Assembly: GCA_029448655.1 (NCBI GenBank)
Contig: JACCLO010000020.1
Location: 186,001 to 250,000 of the forward strand
Length of the DNA: 64,000 bases
Direction of reading: 5' to 3'
Source of the DNA: Wolfiporia cocos
Lineage: Eukaryota > Basidiomycota > Agaricomycetes > Polyporales > Phaeolaceae
The translations under genes were made by a program, and so were the position numbers. Under the pieces are notes generated by a model. It had not been told where the DNA came from and made no database searches. It saw nothing but the letters and a program-made list of their open reading frames with translations. The first letter of the stretch is position 1. Each line of letters begins with the position of its first letter. Positions 22,033 through 32,372 of the stretch are shown here, in pieces.

Positions 22033-24083
22033 TTAAGCCACCGACACTTTCGGTTGACAAGCGACCCGCAACATCTCCAACATCTCCCTATCATGCTCCT
22101 TCCGCATAACACCATAACGCTCCATCCCCCTCGCCCACTCATCTTCAAGTTGATGATTCAGTGTAGACGGATATCTGTCCTTCTCGTCGACTCCGGCCCA
22201 GTCATAGTCTAACAACATCCCAGATGTCTTCGACCCATCGCCATCGCCACGAACACATATGATGTTTGGCATACGAAGGTCCCCAAAGACGAAGTCGGCT
22301 GCATGGAGCTTGCTGATCGCCAACTCAACATCTTCATAGACTTCATACGGGATACCATCCCTTCTCTGCGACAGAGTCCACGCAGTCTCGCCTTTCATGT
22401 GCTCCATTACGACCATGTAGAGGCCGCCCATGACACGGGAACACGAATAGAGCTTCGGTGCAAGGCCAGAGTTGGCGAGGAGACGGTGTGCGTCGGCGTT
22501 GTATCTCTCCGTGAACTTCACAATGACTTCCTTATCGCCCCCGCCCCCGTCGGCGTCTGACAAAGCCGCGACAAACAGTCCCGAACGGCGCTCCTGGTCG
22601 TCTTTTGCAACCTGGTATAGCTTGCCTGTGCGCGTCATCCTATGTTTGAAGGTCAAAGCCAGAAGGGGATCTCCTTCTTGATGGGTCGGCGACGGAAAGA
22701 GGTGCGCGAGGCCATACGATGGAGAGGGTTCTCTGGAGTAAAATTTCAACAGCTCCGCGGCTGCGATGGTGACCGCCTTGAACGCCTTGGAGACGCGCAG
22801 CACATTGCGATGGGAGTGGAAGTTCAATCCCAACCTTTGAGAGAACGGAGCACTCGGATAAACGCCTCCTACGAACACCGCACCCGCAATCTCCAAGAAG
22901 TCGCCCATCAACCCTATCAAGATGACGGGTACGTTTGTTGACTTTCTCCACTTCGCATGCTATCAACACACGGGTTTAGCGATGAATCTGGCACTCAAGC
23001 CACGACGTGAAGACGAAGACACCTCATTCATCCCGACAATCTTGCTGTAAGACAATGCTGCTTGCAGCGTGGCGTCGCCCTCAAGACCAAACTCGTTTTT
23101 CAGTTCGAGAACAATAAAGGGGAAAGAATTCTTTCGCCAAATCGCACCAGGTTTGCATCCAGGGAGAGCGGTCCACCATTCGGCATGAACACGCATGATA
23201 GCATGCAGATGATCGCGAAGGGCGATTTGCCTGCCATTCTCGTTATCATACGTCTCCAGGCTAGCCGCCATGAACAAGTGAACATGGCCAATTAGACCGG
23301 GATCGGGGATCAGATCGTCAAGGTCCTCGTCAAGGCTCTGGAGATGGAAGTCGAGGCGTGCCAACGTGGCGTTGTAGAGGGCAGGCGGTAGACAATAGTT
23401 GAGGTAAGGTCGTCCGGCGTGAATGATCCCGGTGTCCTGACGAAGGACATTTGACGGCCTGTGAACACCATCCGAAGGTGAAGGCTCTTTGGCAATGCCT
23501 TTCGCGGTGGCCTCACAAGCTGGAGCATGGTCAACATGACGCAAAACACAACACAAGCAAGCGATCTGCGCACCATCAAGAGCGAACTTGTTCATGCGCT
23601 CAGCAAGGTCGGCCACCTCGTCAAGACCCTCTTCGACTGGGAAACCGCACGGTTATTGCGGCAGTCTCTTGATGATGAATAGCTCATACGCACCATCTTC
23701 ATCAACAATGAGGATGTGAATTCGACCGTTGGGTACACCTCGAAAAATATCACCAACGACACCGTCTTCATCAATCTGTACACTTTGTTCATGAAGGTTG
23801 AAGCGCAACCACTCTTGGGCGCGGGCAAGCACTGTCGTGACGGGATTGAGACGGATATCTGGGGGCTGTTAGACGTTGTATGTAAGGATGCGTGCATCAT
23901 TGGTTGATAGGATAATCTTACCGCGTGTAAATTGTTTGGCAGCCTAGGGATCTTGATGCCCTTATCCTCCTCGATGCGGTCGAGGATGGAGGCAAGTCGA
24001 GTATCGCCTGAGACGGGAACCGTCGCTTTCCATGGCGTAGTTGGATGAGGATAATAGATAACCAGATGTGATGGTGATGGCAT
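22033..24083 (-). CDS. Crinkler-like protein: ubiquitin-like header, PD-(D/E)xK nuclease-like domain, protein kinase-like domain
   Basis: Four exons fit: 24083-23922, 23865-23694, 23636-23023 and 22959-22033. All introns are GT-AG and phases close to give 624 codons plus a stop, with no interruption. Residues 1 to about 110 resemble the ubiquitin-like header of Crinkler (CRN) proteins, with a WKATVPVSGDT segment. Residues about 112-316 contain LELKNEFG (near 290) followed by LQAALSYSKI, the E-x-K and Gln-helix pattern of PD-(D/E)xK nucleases in fungal CRN-like proteins. Residues about 317-624 are kinase-like: ILIGLMGDFLEI, catalytic-loop GDLRMPNI and LDYDWAG in place of DFG. CRN-type proteins are proposed to act in conflict between cells or nuclei; the role here is inferred only from the family. 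It lies among TEs and has no obvious operon-like partner. This may be a toxin-like effector; alternatively it is a lineage-specific kinase. Confidence 0.75.
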
Positions 24084-25585
24084 AGTAGAACTAGAGTGAA
24101 CGTAGATGGCCGCGGTTATGGTGGCCGCCCACAAAGATATAAACTCTGGTTCAACCGCAGTAGGCGCACTGTTGACGCGTTGACGGTTGACGCGAAGAAC
24201 ACTTGGGGTTAATTTATAATTTCCCAACCCGTTTGCGTAGAATTGAAACCCCACACATCACGTGAAGGCGGGCCCGACGCGTCGGGTCAGCGCCTCCGCG
24301 CGCACCGTCTAAGTCGTGAAGCCGCCGGTTTTCTGACACCTCAGAATCTCGTCGGAATCACCGATTCTGGGCAGATTCTGAAGGGATTATGGGCAGATGC
24401 TAGGAGCATCAGAATCCCTTCAGAATCTGCATATTTCTGACAGATTCCTGACAGATTCCTGACTAGCTGTCAAAAGACTATGCCATTATAAGGTTATTAG
24501 ATTATGTAATATGTGGTATTTTGCGCCAAGTCCAATGACACGATTATAAGGAGCTATATATGCTAACCTTATTTGACTGCAACTGGCTACTGCTGATGTC
24601 ATAAACCGAAGGCGAAGACTCATCTTTGATCAGCCTACATCCTTCAATCCCTTCCTCCTCCTCCAAGTCCCTCTCCTCTGTCAGTGGATGTGGCAGTCCC
24701 GCTGAATGCGACATGTATCATGTTGTATAGATGAGTACACAAGCTTTATATGCACTGACATGTATTTCTCATTGATAGCCCTGGTTAATTAGTGGCCGTC
24801 ATGCCATAGCATCGAGTTCTCAAAGTTGATGCAGCATACAGAAGAGCCAGAAGTGATCATTCTTCTCTACATCAATGGTAATGGCTCATTCAAACCATAG
24901 ACATCAGACAGTTGATCTGGCGTAGAAAGTTGGGTCACGCCATACCACGGCTGTACCTCACCGCCCGCCCAGTAAAGCGGACGTGTGCTGGTACGTGCAC
25001 CTCATACGTATTTGCTTTCAGACTCACATGCCCATATCCATACCAGATGCCCACCATGTGAGTTCCAATCCCGCCGTACCCGACTGACTTCCAGCACGCG
25101 CATTCACCTCCTGCACTGTGGCAATGAGATTGTACCATGCACCGCGCTCGACATGCATGCACTTCCAACAAGCGCAGCATTGGTGCAGCATCACATACCA
25201 GGTAAGCTATTGCGATCATTATTACTTCGGCTGACTTGCATCTTCAAGAAGAGTATGGTGCATACAGCCACTTCGCACGGAAACTCAGAGGCGTTGATAC
25301 TATGGCATGTAGGGCAGTTCATATTGCGTCGGTGCTTACTGATGTTGTTATCTGCGTACAGGTTCCAGACGGCACATGCACCGGACGAATGGGAAGGCGC
25401 GCCCAGTCACAAAACATAGACCGTAGGGTACCAGCGGAGGTGCGGGAGAACAGAAATATCAAGTTGTGAGGGATCCAGCTGCTTCGTTACTACGTTCTCC
25501 TGCTTCCGACACATTCAAGATTGCTTCAGTACGATTGAGCATTCCTGTATATCCACAATGATATCTGAATATATATTATTATATG
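24084..25585. other. Intergenic, no gene recognised
   Basis: No supported gene. The frame at 24985-25419 (plus) has no known motif and looks like chance. The block 24330-24470 is rich in CAGAATC strings like those of repeat R and contains a perfect hairpin. Confidence 0.4.
24371..24430. repeat. 16-bp perfect inverted repeat related to repeat R motifs
   Basis: GCAGATTCTGAAGGGA at 24371-24386 and its reverse complement at 24415-24430 with a 28-bp spacer. The CAGAATC core recurs in repeat R (14958 and 25586), suggesting a diverged relative. Confidence 0.7.
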
Positions 25586-25876
25586 ATCCCTGACCTGCCC
25601 AGGATGGATCTGGTGGACAAATATGATCTGTAGATTACATAATATGCACCTCTGGACACTTGTCATAGTCATTTTACCTTGTCAGACCGTGTTCTGGGTG
25701 TTCTGAACCACATCAGAACCTAGCCCAAAATCTCCCCGAAACATGCCAAAAATTTCATCATTCTGGTAAGATTCTGGGGTCCCAGATTTTTCTTAGAGTT
25801 CGCTCAGAATCCGCTCAGAATCCATCAATTCTGACGAGATTCTGGGTGCCAGAGAATCGCCCATTTCATGCAGTGG
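25586..25876. repeat. Dispersed repeat R, copy 2
   Basis: Matches 14958-15246 over its whole length with scattered changes. It begins ATCCCTGACCTG and ends near CCCATTTCATGCAGT. Having both ends shared defines the unit as about 290 bp. Confidence 0.75.
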
Positions 25877-25929
25877 TCCTCTACCTCTCCACAAATTTCA
25901 CGCTCTCGACTGTATGATGATATCTTGCT

Positions 25930-26570
25930 TCCACTAATTTGTTGAAGGTCTGTATACAGTGCGGTGGCAACCCTCAACCGCTGTCAGCATTTTTGATACA
26001 GAAAAAGACTCAAAAGATGGAAAGAAAGGCAAGCTCACTATGGAAAGAAAGGCGAGCTCACTGCCAAATGCACCACCTGCATGGAGAAGGAGTGACATCG
26101 CTGGCAAGCCAAGAAACGACAAGCACAAGAAAGTCATGGCAAGGTCAATGATAACTATTTCGAGCATATAGGCCATGATTTGCTGCCGTTCACGCAATTT
26201 CTAGCAGTAGCATCAAAAGGGAATGACACCAGACGCTTTGAGATTGTTACACAGGTGGATTTGACAGGGCTGGAGCTGGCAGCAGATGAGAAATCATGGG
26301 CTGCAGAGATAGCAGGGATGATAGGGAACACCATGCTGTTGCACTGGATGTAAGTCATCCTGCGGTCTTGATTGGAATGCCCCTTTTGAATGTGAATAGC
26401 TTCAAGAGTAAAAAAATTCGCAAATGTACCAATGACACGGTGTACTCATTTAGCTGCATAAAATCTCGTCAGCATGAAAATGACATGAAGGTTTTGAAGA
26501 CATCCAACCCCTGTGTGGTATGCCACATGGATCGGTTCAACTGTTGTGGCTGGCTGCACCTTTGACACAG
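25930..26570 (+). pseudogene. Fragment of a TE-associated zinc-binding protein
   Basis: Pieces in two frames give a C-x2-C motif (CIQCGG), a spacer and a second C-x2-C (CTTC) followed by basic residues. Then comes a conserved-looking block with DLLPFTQFLAVAS, and later a segment with CHMDRFNCCGWLHL. I associate this arrangement with N-terminal zinc-binding regions of proteins found near fungal DNA transposons. Frameshifts and a stop break it. Function is not known. Confidence 0.4.
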
Positions 26571-27063
26571 ACTTACAATCTATGTCTACTGCCTATCCCC
26601 TAAGTCCTAAGTATCACCCTATGATCGTGCTAACGAGGCTATCAATAAGGTTGCACCTGAGACTAGCAAGGGTATAAGACAAGAGGCTGTGTCACAGACA
26701 GCAGACAGGGAGATGGAGAGTAAAACTGGGGGCACACGTGCCCCAAGCCGAGTATCATTGGACTGAGGTTGTAAGACCTCAGTCATGGCATATATATACA
26801 TGGGGGAGCGTACTAGTTGAGATTGGGACCAGCCCTAAAGACATGGTCCATGTGTATGCTATGAGATACCCTACATGTGATAAATGTTTGCATATGTAAT
26901 CATATATCATAACAAGATCATGTGCATAATTATGTAAGTAGGAGGTGGTGCCAGGCGCTACCTACATGCATTGATATCTAATCTAATATACCTATAGGTC
27001 ACGTGATCGCTGGCATAGCATACGTGGCTAAGGGGTTATTTATCTAGGGGAGCGGTTCAGGCC
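26571..27063. other. Non-coding TE-like DNA with TATA-like string
   Basis: It contains GTAAGACCTCAGTCATGGCA followed by TATATATACATG near 26790, resembling strings at 17500 and 28595. These may be LTR promoter regions. No coding sequence recognised. Confidence 0.35.
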
Positions 27064-28288
27064 TGTCACAGATTTATCTGAGACAAGCATTTTTCTGCTA
27101 TTTTTAGCATTTTATCTGGGATTTATACATCTACCTACAAGTTATCTGGGACTTATCCCATATTGCCACACAATAAGGTCCTAACACGGCCTTATAGTTT
27201 ATGTAATGTAATGACACGCTACTAAGCTCCTATGACTACTCATAACACGCTAGTCAGGACTTCTATGTCATCCCAACGTCATAGCTACAGCCACTACGGC
27301 TCCAGCCCAGACTAATGACATCACGGCAACATCACCATCAGCTATCCTAGCTATGGTATTGCATCATAGTCCAGACTTAGCTACGTCATCGCTACGTCAA
27401 CCGGTCCAGCCTTACAGGCCAGACCATTACATCATTGTTCTATCCAAAGATGATGTCACACGTTGCACCATCCTTACAACAGAATGGTGCCATGGCATAA
27501 TAATAGCTTCACGCTATTAATGCTACTGGTCCGGCTTACGCCAGTTACCACGGGCTCCGGCACTTGCAGAGTCCCGGGCTTCTAGCCTTCCGGCGAAGTC
27601 CAATCCCTGGTCTTAGACCGCTCTGTTATGATCGGTTACCTTCCGGTCCGGTCTATGACATCACGCCCTAGCTACCGTCCTTAGTAATGAGACTAGGGGT
27701 AGCCAATGGCATAGATGCCTCAGTGCTATGCTGAGTCATCCCATGGATCCTGCCCAATGGCGGATCACCCTCAAGGTACCGGCTCACCAGCCTTGTCTAT
27801 ACCCGGGCTGTGCCCGTTTCACATGACTGCCTCATGGTGGAACCACACGCTATGTCTTTTACCATTGGTCTGGCCATTACCGGCAGATCACGGCCTTTGT
27901 AGAGTAGCGCATGTACCTTGGTTGCCTTAATGGCAACCAAGCCCATGTTCCTTCTTAGGTATGTACTATACAGTAGCACATGACCTATTCATGTATGTAT
28001 ATAAGTTGGAGCTAGACGCTCAAGCAACTTAGTTCTATTCTCCTCGGCAATCATAGAGTGCCCAACGTGGAGTACCATTGGTACTCCCAGTGGACTACTA
28101 TCAGTAGTCCCAAGCCTCTTGGTGTGCGCCTGTAGGGCTTATCTCAATCCTTGCTGTGCTTGACTGGGTCTATCTTACCTCCCTCACCACGTTGGCTAGG
28201 TGGTGAGTCCCACAGCCTGGTCTGTGTCAAGGCTGTTGGTTCAAGCCCGGGTAGGGGGGCATATATTGAGGCCTAGAAAACTGTGACA
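27064..28288. mobile_element. Possible LTR-type block bounded by TGTCACAG / CTGTGACA
   Basis: The block starts TGTCACAG (27064-27071) and ends with its reverse complement CTGTGACA (28281-28288). Family X LTRs start with the same TGTCACAG. A TATATAAG string lies near 28000, and a GTGCCCAACGTGGAG stretch near 28057 could be a primer-binding site. Flanks (AGGCC, ACCTT) do not match, so the true boundaries are uncertain. A tRNA-like sequence lies near the right end. Confidence 0.4.
28185..28261 (+). pseudogene. tRNA-like sequence near CTGTGACA end
   Basis: A-box-like TTGGCTAGGTGG, an anticodon-stem-like CACAG...CTGTG with a short loop, and B-box GGTTCAAGCCC with a mostly paired T stem. Relative to the adjacent TGTCACAG terminus (read inward on the minus strand), its position and antisense direction match the tRNA-like blocks of LTR X. 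Confidence 0.5.
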
Positions 28289-29781
28289 ACCTTGTGCTTT
28301 CTTGTCAGCCTCAAGAAGCACTGATTCGAGTTGAACATGATGAACAACACATCGCCTACACTGATATTGAGCTACCAGACCTGACACATACTTCACCTTG
28401 TGTCACACCACAAGCAAGAGAGGGCCTAGGGATTAGCTAGAGGCCTTGGTGATATCATAAGGCATAGTGTATGTCAGCCAGTGGGGTCAACCATGTCCCA
28501 GAGGCAGCGCCAGGCACTCAGTCAAGCAAGCAGTAAGGATGATAGTAGGGACATGCCCCAGGGTGACATTAACGAGTCTGAGGCAGTAAGGCCTCAGATG
28601 TAGGTATATATACATGAGTGGTATGTCACAAGCCAATTTCTTTTGCCTAGCCAGCAACTAGTGACTAGAGCCTAAACCCTTATCTTATCTAAGCGCGCAC
28701 CTATGCAGTCACGTGCCAAGACCCCAATCACCCTATCACATGTTGCCAGACCCCTGGACACTCTGTGCCATGTACCTTACACCCATTATAGGGTTTACCT
28801 TACAGAATGGGCTATCAGCTTACATAATAACTATACAGTTGCCAAACAATGTACAAACAGTAGAATAGCTATATACTGGCCAACGAGCAGAGTAGCACCC
28901 CAGACTCGTCTTGGCCTTATACTCCTTGAGTAGCCTCAGATCAGGAATACGCTTTCATGCGAGTCATATTCCCCTGAGTAATTGCTTGAAGTGTTGCTTG
29001 TGTCATAAGATGAGTCTCCTCCCCATTCAGTGGTCTTACCCTGAACAACCCCAGCGCACTAGGGGCAAAGTGCACCATCTCTTCCGTCCTTGTTGAACTT
29101 CGGTTCTCCGGACACGTGATTTGGTTTTTCATACCCGCCACATCCCAGGGTTAAGGGATTCGAGTTCTGGGGGATACCTTGTGAACAGCATGTAGGGGAC
29201 CACTCCTACCATTGCTTCTAAGCTACTGAGCCACCGTCGTGCAATGCGGCATAAAGGCTTTGGGTTACAACCCCACCACAGTGACTGTGCACCCAACGCG
29301 TAATAATCAATGGCATTAAGGGGCCCTGTGGCAGTGTACAGAGGCACTGGTCGTCTATTTACAGGCCTTACTGCCCCGACGATATGCACATTACCACGCC
29401 CCCATTACTATACAACCCAGTGTGTAACCCATGGCTGAAGAGGCAGGAAATCGCCTATGTACTGTACCGGCACTTGCCGCTTACGGTAGACTTTTACATG
29501 CCCCATCACATAGGTGGATAGTTCCCGTGCCCCCGGTGTCCCGAATTAGCTTTGGGGCTGGACGAGGTTTCAGAGGCTGAGTTTACTTGCCGGCTTTGGG
29601 AAGAAAACCCCTTAGTGTTTCTTGGTGCACCTCCGAAAAGAGGTGGACTCAGTTTGTAGTGGACAGAAAGTTTATAGCTACCGCCCCGATAGCCTCTAGA
29701 GGTCCCACAGTGGGCGGGTAGCACTTTCAGTCGTGACTACATCCTTCTATTACATAACTTTCACTACATACACGTGCAACC
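28289..29781. other. Leader-like or TE-derived sequence before element 2 gag
   Basis: No protein recognised. The expected 5' LTR of element 2 (the 711-bp family at 6918) is not found here, so the element is probably truncated at its 5' end or rearranged. A TATATATACATG string lies near 28606. Confidence 0.4.
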
Positions 29782-31872
29782 ATGGCGCACTCCCTCAACT
29801 ATATCCGCAACCCCCATCCCGGACCAGCCAAAGAACAGGCCCCATCCGTACACACCCCGGTATTACCCGTACACACCCCGGACCCACTCACCCAGACCTT
29901 CTTTGACGACTTTGGTATGCTCTCGGTACAAGATAGCATGCACGCCCCCGCACCCAACGAAGTCCAAGAAGGAACCATCGCAGGATCCTTGGTGCTCCCG
30001 TCCGTCCGCACTGTCGCCCCCAACCCGATCCCCAACTTCGCCGAAATCCAAGGAGTGTTCCACCTCACCCAGAACCAAAGTAACACGATTCGAGGCAGAA
30101 GCCAGCTGGGTCACATTGACTCACCCCTGGTCTTGCAGTGGGCATTCCCGCCAAACCCCATCATGGCGGATTTTGGTGCTCGGTGCCAACAGGTAGCACA
30201 GACAATGGTCACGGTCAGCACATGGTCCCAGGAAATGGCAGGATGGTTCCTATGGGAAGCACAGCGGTTACAGGCAGATGCTCTCCAAGCCAGAGATGCA
30301 GCTTCACTACACAGCCAGCAACCGTCCCCCGTCAGGTCTAACGTCTCGGTCGCAGAAAGTCGGTTCCGCCCCATAGAAAATTGGGTTCAATCGGTGCATA
30401 TGCACTCTCCCCAATGAACTCCTCACAGATCCCGACCACTCCCAACGCCCCCAACATGTGGCAACTCCCGGCAGACCAACCCATTCCTGCCCAATTACAT
30501 GCCCCCGGTCCTCACTTCTCTGGTCACATTTGTGGCAATGGCTCAGCAGGCTCCGGCACCTCAACCACCACAGGCACCGCACATGAACACCTGGGGAGCC
30601 ACGCCTCTCCAGGGAACTCGTGCATCAATGTGGCGGCCTGAGAAACTGGCATCCTCGCAATGGAATGTGTACTCCATGCTCCCTGAGCCCCGCCCTGACC
30701 TGCGGTACAAGTCAAAGGTCAGGGAACCGGAACCCTTCACTGGTAGTGGTTTCATGGACTGGTACATGCGGCTCAAGCTGTACATCGACGACAATGCCCC
30801 CCTCCTCTTTTCTGACTCAAAGAAAGTAGGAGCGGCCATATCATTGATCCGCGGCCTGAAAGTCGACTCCTGGGTCATGGTGTTCACGAGGGAACACTAC
30901 CTTGGAGGACAATGGCATCTGAGCTGGCAGTGGTTCATCTGGGAGCTGCACCAAAAGTTCGACAATCCGGACCTGAAAAAGAAGGCAGCGGTAGCCGCAG
31001 AACGGTTGACAATGACGGCTGAAAAAGGTGAGGAGTACTTCCAGGAGCTCGAAAGGCTTCTGGGAGAAGCAAAGTATGACAGGGAAAACCAGGTGGTCCA
31101 CAGCTGGGTCACCAGGGCCATCCCCAAAGACATCTACTCCACGGTACACCAGGCATTCATCGCCACCACCATCAACGACAAGTCGCAGCGTGGGTACAAT
31201 GTACAAATCCCGGAGGACTATGAATCCTGGAAGCAGGCCATCCTCCAGACTGACAGCACCATGCGATGACTCTGCAATAAAGAGAAGCTGTGCAGCAACT
31301 GGGACACCAAGGGTATGGACAAGGGCAAGGAGCGTGCTAAGCCCAAGCACGCTCCCCGAGTGGAGCCAACAACCGAAGAAAGGGCAAACTTGCTCAAGAG
31401 GAAGTGCCACTCTTGCAGCAAGATGCAGGCAGAGGCACCCAGCAAGGGGTGCACCAAGACCTCATGGCACCAACCAAACTGGCGGCCCCGATCCAACACC
31501 ACCCCCACTGCCAGTGGATCAGGAACACAGCGAACCCGGCAGGTCACAGATGGGAATGAAGCTCCAACGGTCCTAGGTGAGATTCCCCAGGAGGACTTCA
31601 TCTGAATGGTGGCAGCCTGGGCCAAGGAGAACCCCAAGGAAGCCGGGTTCACACCCACTCAGGTAAGTCCCTCCCCCTTGAACCGCTTTTCAGTTCTGGA
31701 AATCGAAGAACCAGTAATCTCCAAAAAAAGTGATTCGGCTGCCATGGAGCATGACAAACTGGTGGATGGACTATATGGGCTAGAGACCGGGGCCCTGATA
31801 TTAGAATCAGTATCTGTACCACGTGCATCTGTAGAATCGGACATAGATGATGACAACAGAGCTTCAACATGC
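29782..31872 (+). pseudogene. gag: Element 2 gag
   Basis: The frame from ATG 29782 is interrupted only by TGA at 30415, 31267 and 31603. The capsid-like core (about 30690-31260) has WRPEKLASS, PFTGSGFMDWYMRLKLYIDD and RLTMTAEKGEEYFQELE, typical of fungal gypsy gag. A weak Cys cluster (CHSC...C...H, about 31410-31470) stands where a CCHC knuckle is expected and looks degenerate. The frame continues into the dUTPase segment once the LTR is removed: RASTC before the insertion meets SDDSFVT after it. Confidence 0.8.
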
Positions 31873-32372
31873 TGTCACAGTTAATCATGACATGCTGAAT
31901 TCTAGGGTTTCCGACCAAGGGGACTCAAACCAGCGTGCTCATGTGTGGCACGTGACCTCTCCTGTACATCCCACCACTCTGCCATTCGTCAGGTGCCGTT
32001 AGTAGATTAGATTAGATAACGTCTTGAAGCATACCCCGGCCCGGTCTGCACATGACACCCTATATCACATGCTTATGGAAGTGCGCTCGGACCTTGTCAT
32101 TTAGGGTAGACACATAGTCCTATGGTGCGCTGCATGTATATAAGCCAACATTAGAGACCTTCTGTCTCTAACACTATGAATCTCGACCTTAGGGCGTACG
32201 CCCTGGGTTATACTCCATTACCCTGCATGATCGCCTAGGCTTGCCCTCTCCCTCTCTCTAGGTCTCGCCCTTCAACATCAGCATATAGCTCTGTTAGAGG
32301 GTCCTTAGGAGCGGTGTGGCATTGTGTTAGGATTGGGTGTGTGGGCCAGTGATGCGGTATATTCCTGTGTCA
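31873..32372. repeat. Solo LTR of family X in element 2
   Basis: 500 bp starting TGTCACAGTTAATC and ending CTGTGTCA, with perfect 5-bp repeats CATGC at 31868-31872 and 32373-32377. Excising it and one target copy restores the gag-pol frame. It shares with the copy at 18032 its length, termini, an ATTAGAT motif and a TAGGGTAGACA motif. It carries a strong tRNA-like block in antisense near the TGTCACAG end. Confidence 0.85.
31911..31992 (-). pseudogene. tRNA-Ser-like sequence inside LTR X
   Basis: On the minus strand: acceptor-like ends pairing at 6 of 7 positions (CTGACGA with TGGTCGG), A-box TGGCAGAGTGG, a long variable region and B-box GGTTTGAGTCC. The shape is closest to a serine- or leucine-type tRNA with a long variable arm. 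No clear anticodon stem was found, so charging is unlikely. Pol III transcription remains possible. Confidence 0.6.

Noticed and set aside
22303..22941. Plus-strand frames over the kinase-like gene
   Set aside because: Antisense to a well-supported exon with closed phases; no family similarity.
24985..25419. 144-codon frame (plus) as a host gene
   Set aside because: No recognisable motif, no intron pattern, His- and Cys-rich composition without regular spacing, and another frame overlaps it.
27064..28288. A single 1.2-kb solo LTR with defined ends
   Set aside because: The inverted 8-bp ends are attractive, but flanking 5-mers differ and a primer-binding-site-like string lies inside, so the boundaries may belong to two elements. 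Listed only with low confidence.
31911..31992. A working tRNA-Ser gene
   Set aside because: Promoter boxes and most of the acceptor stem are present, but no acceptable anticodon stem and loop could be folded, and the sequence lies within an LTR with target repeats. Kept as a tRNA-like module.
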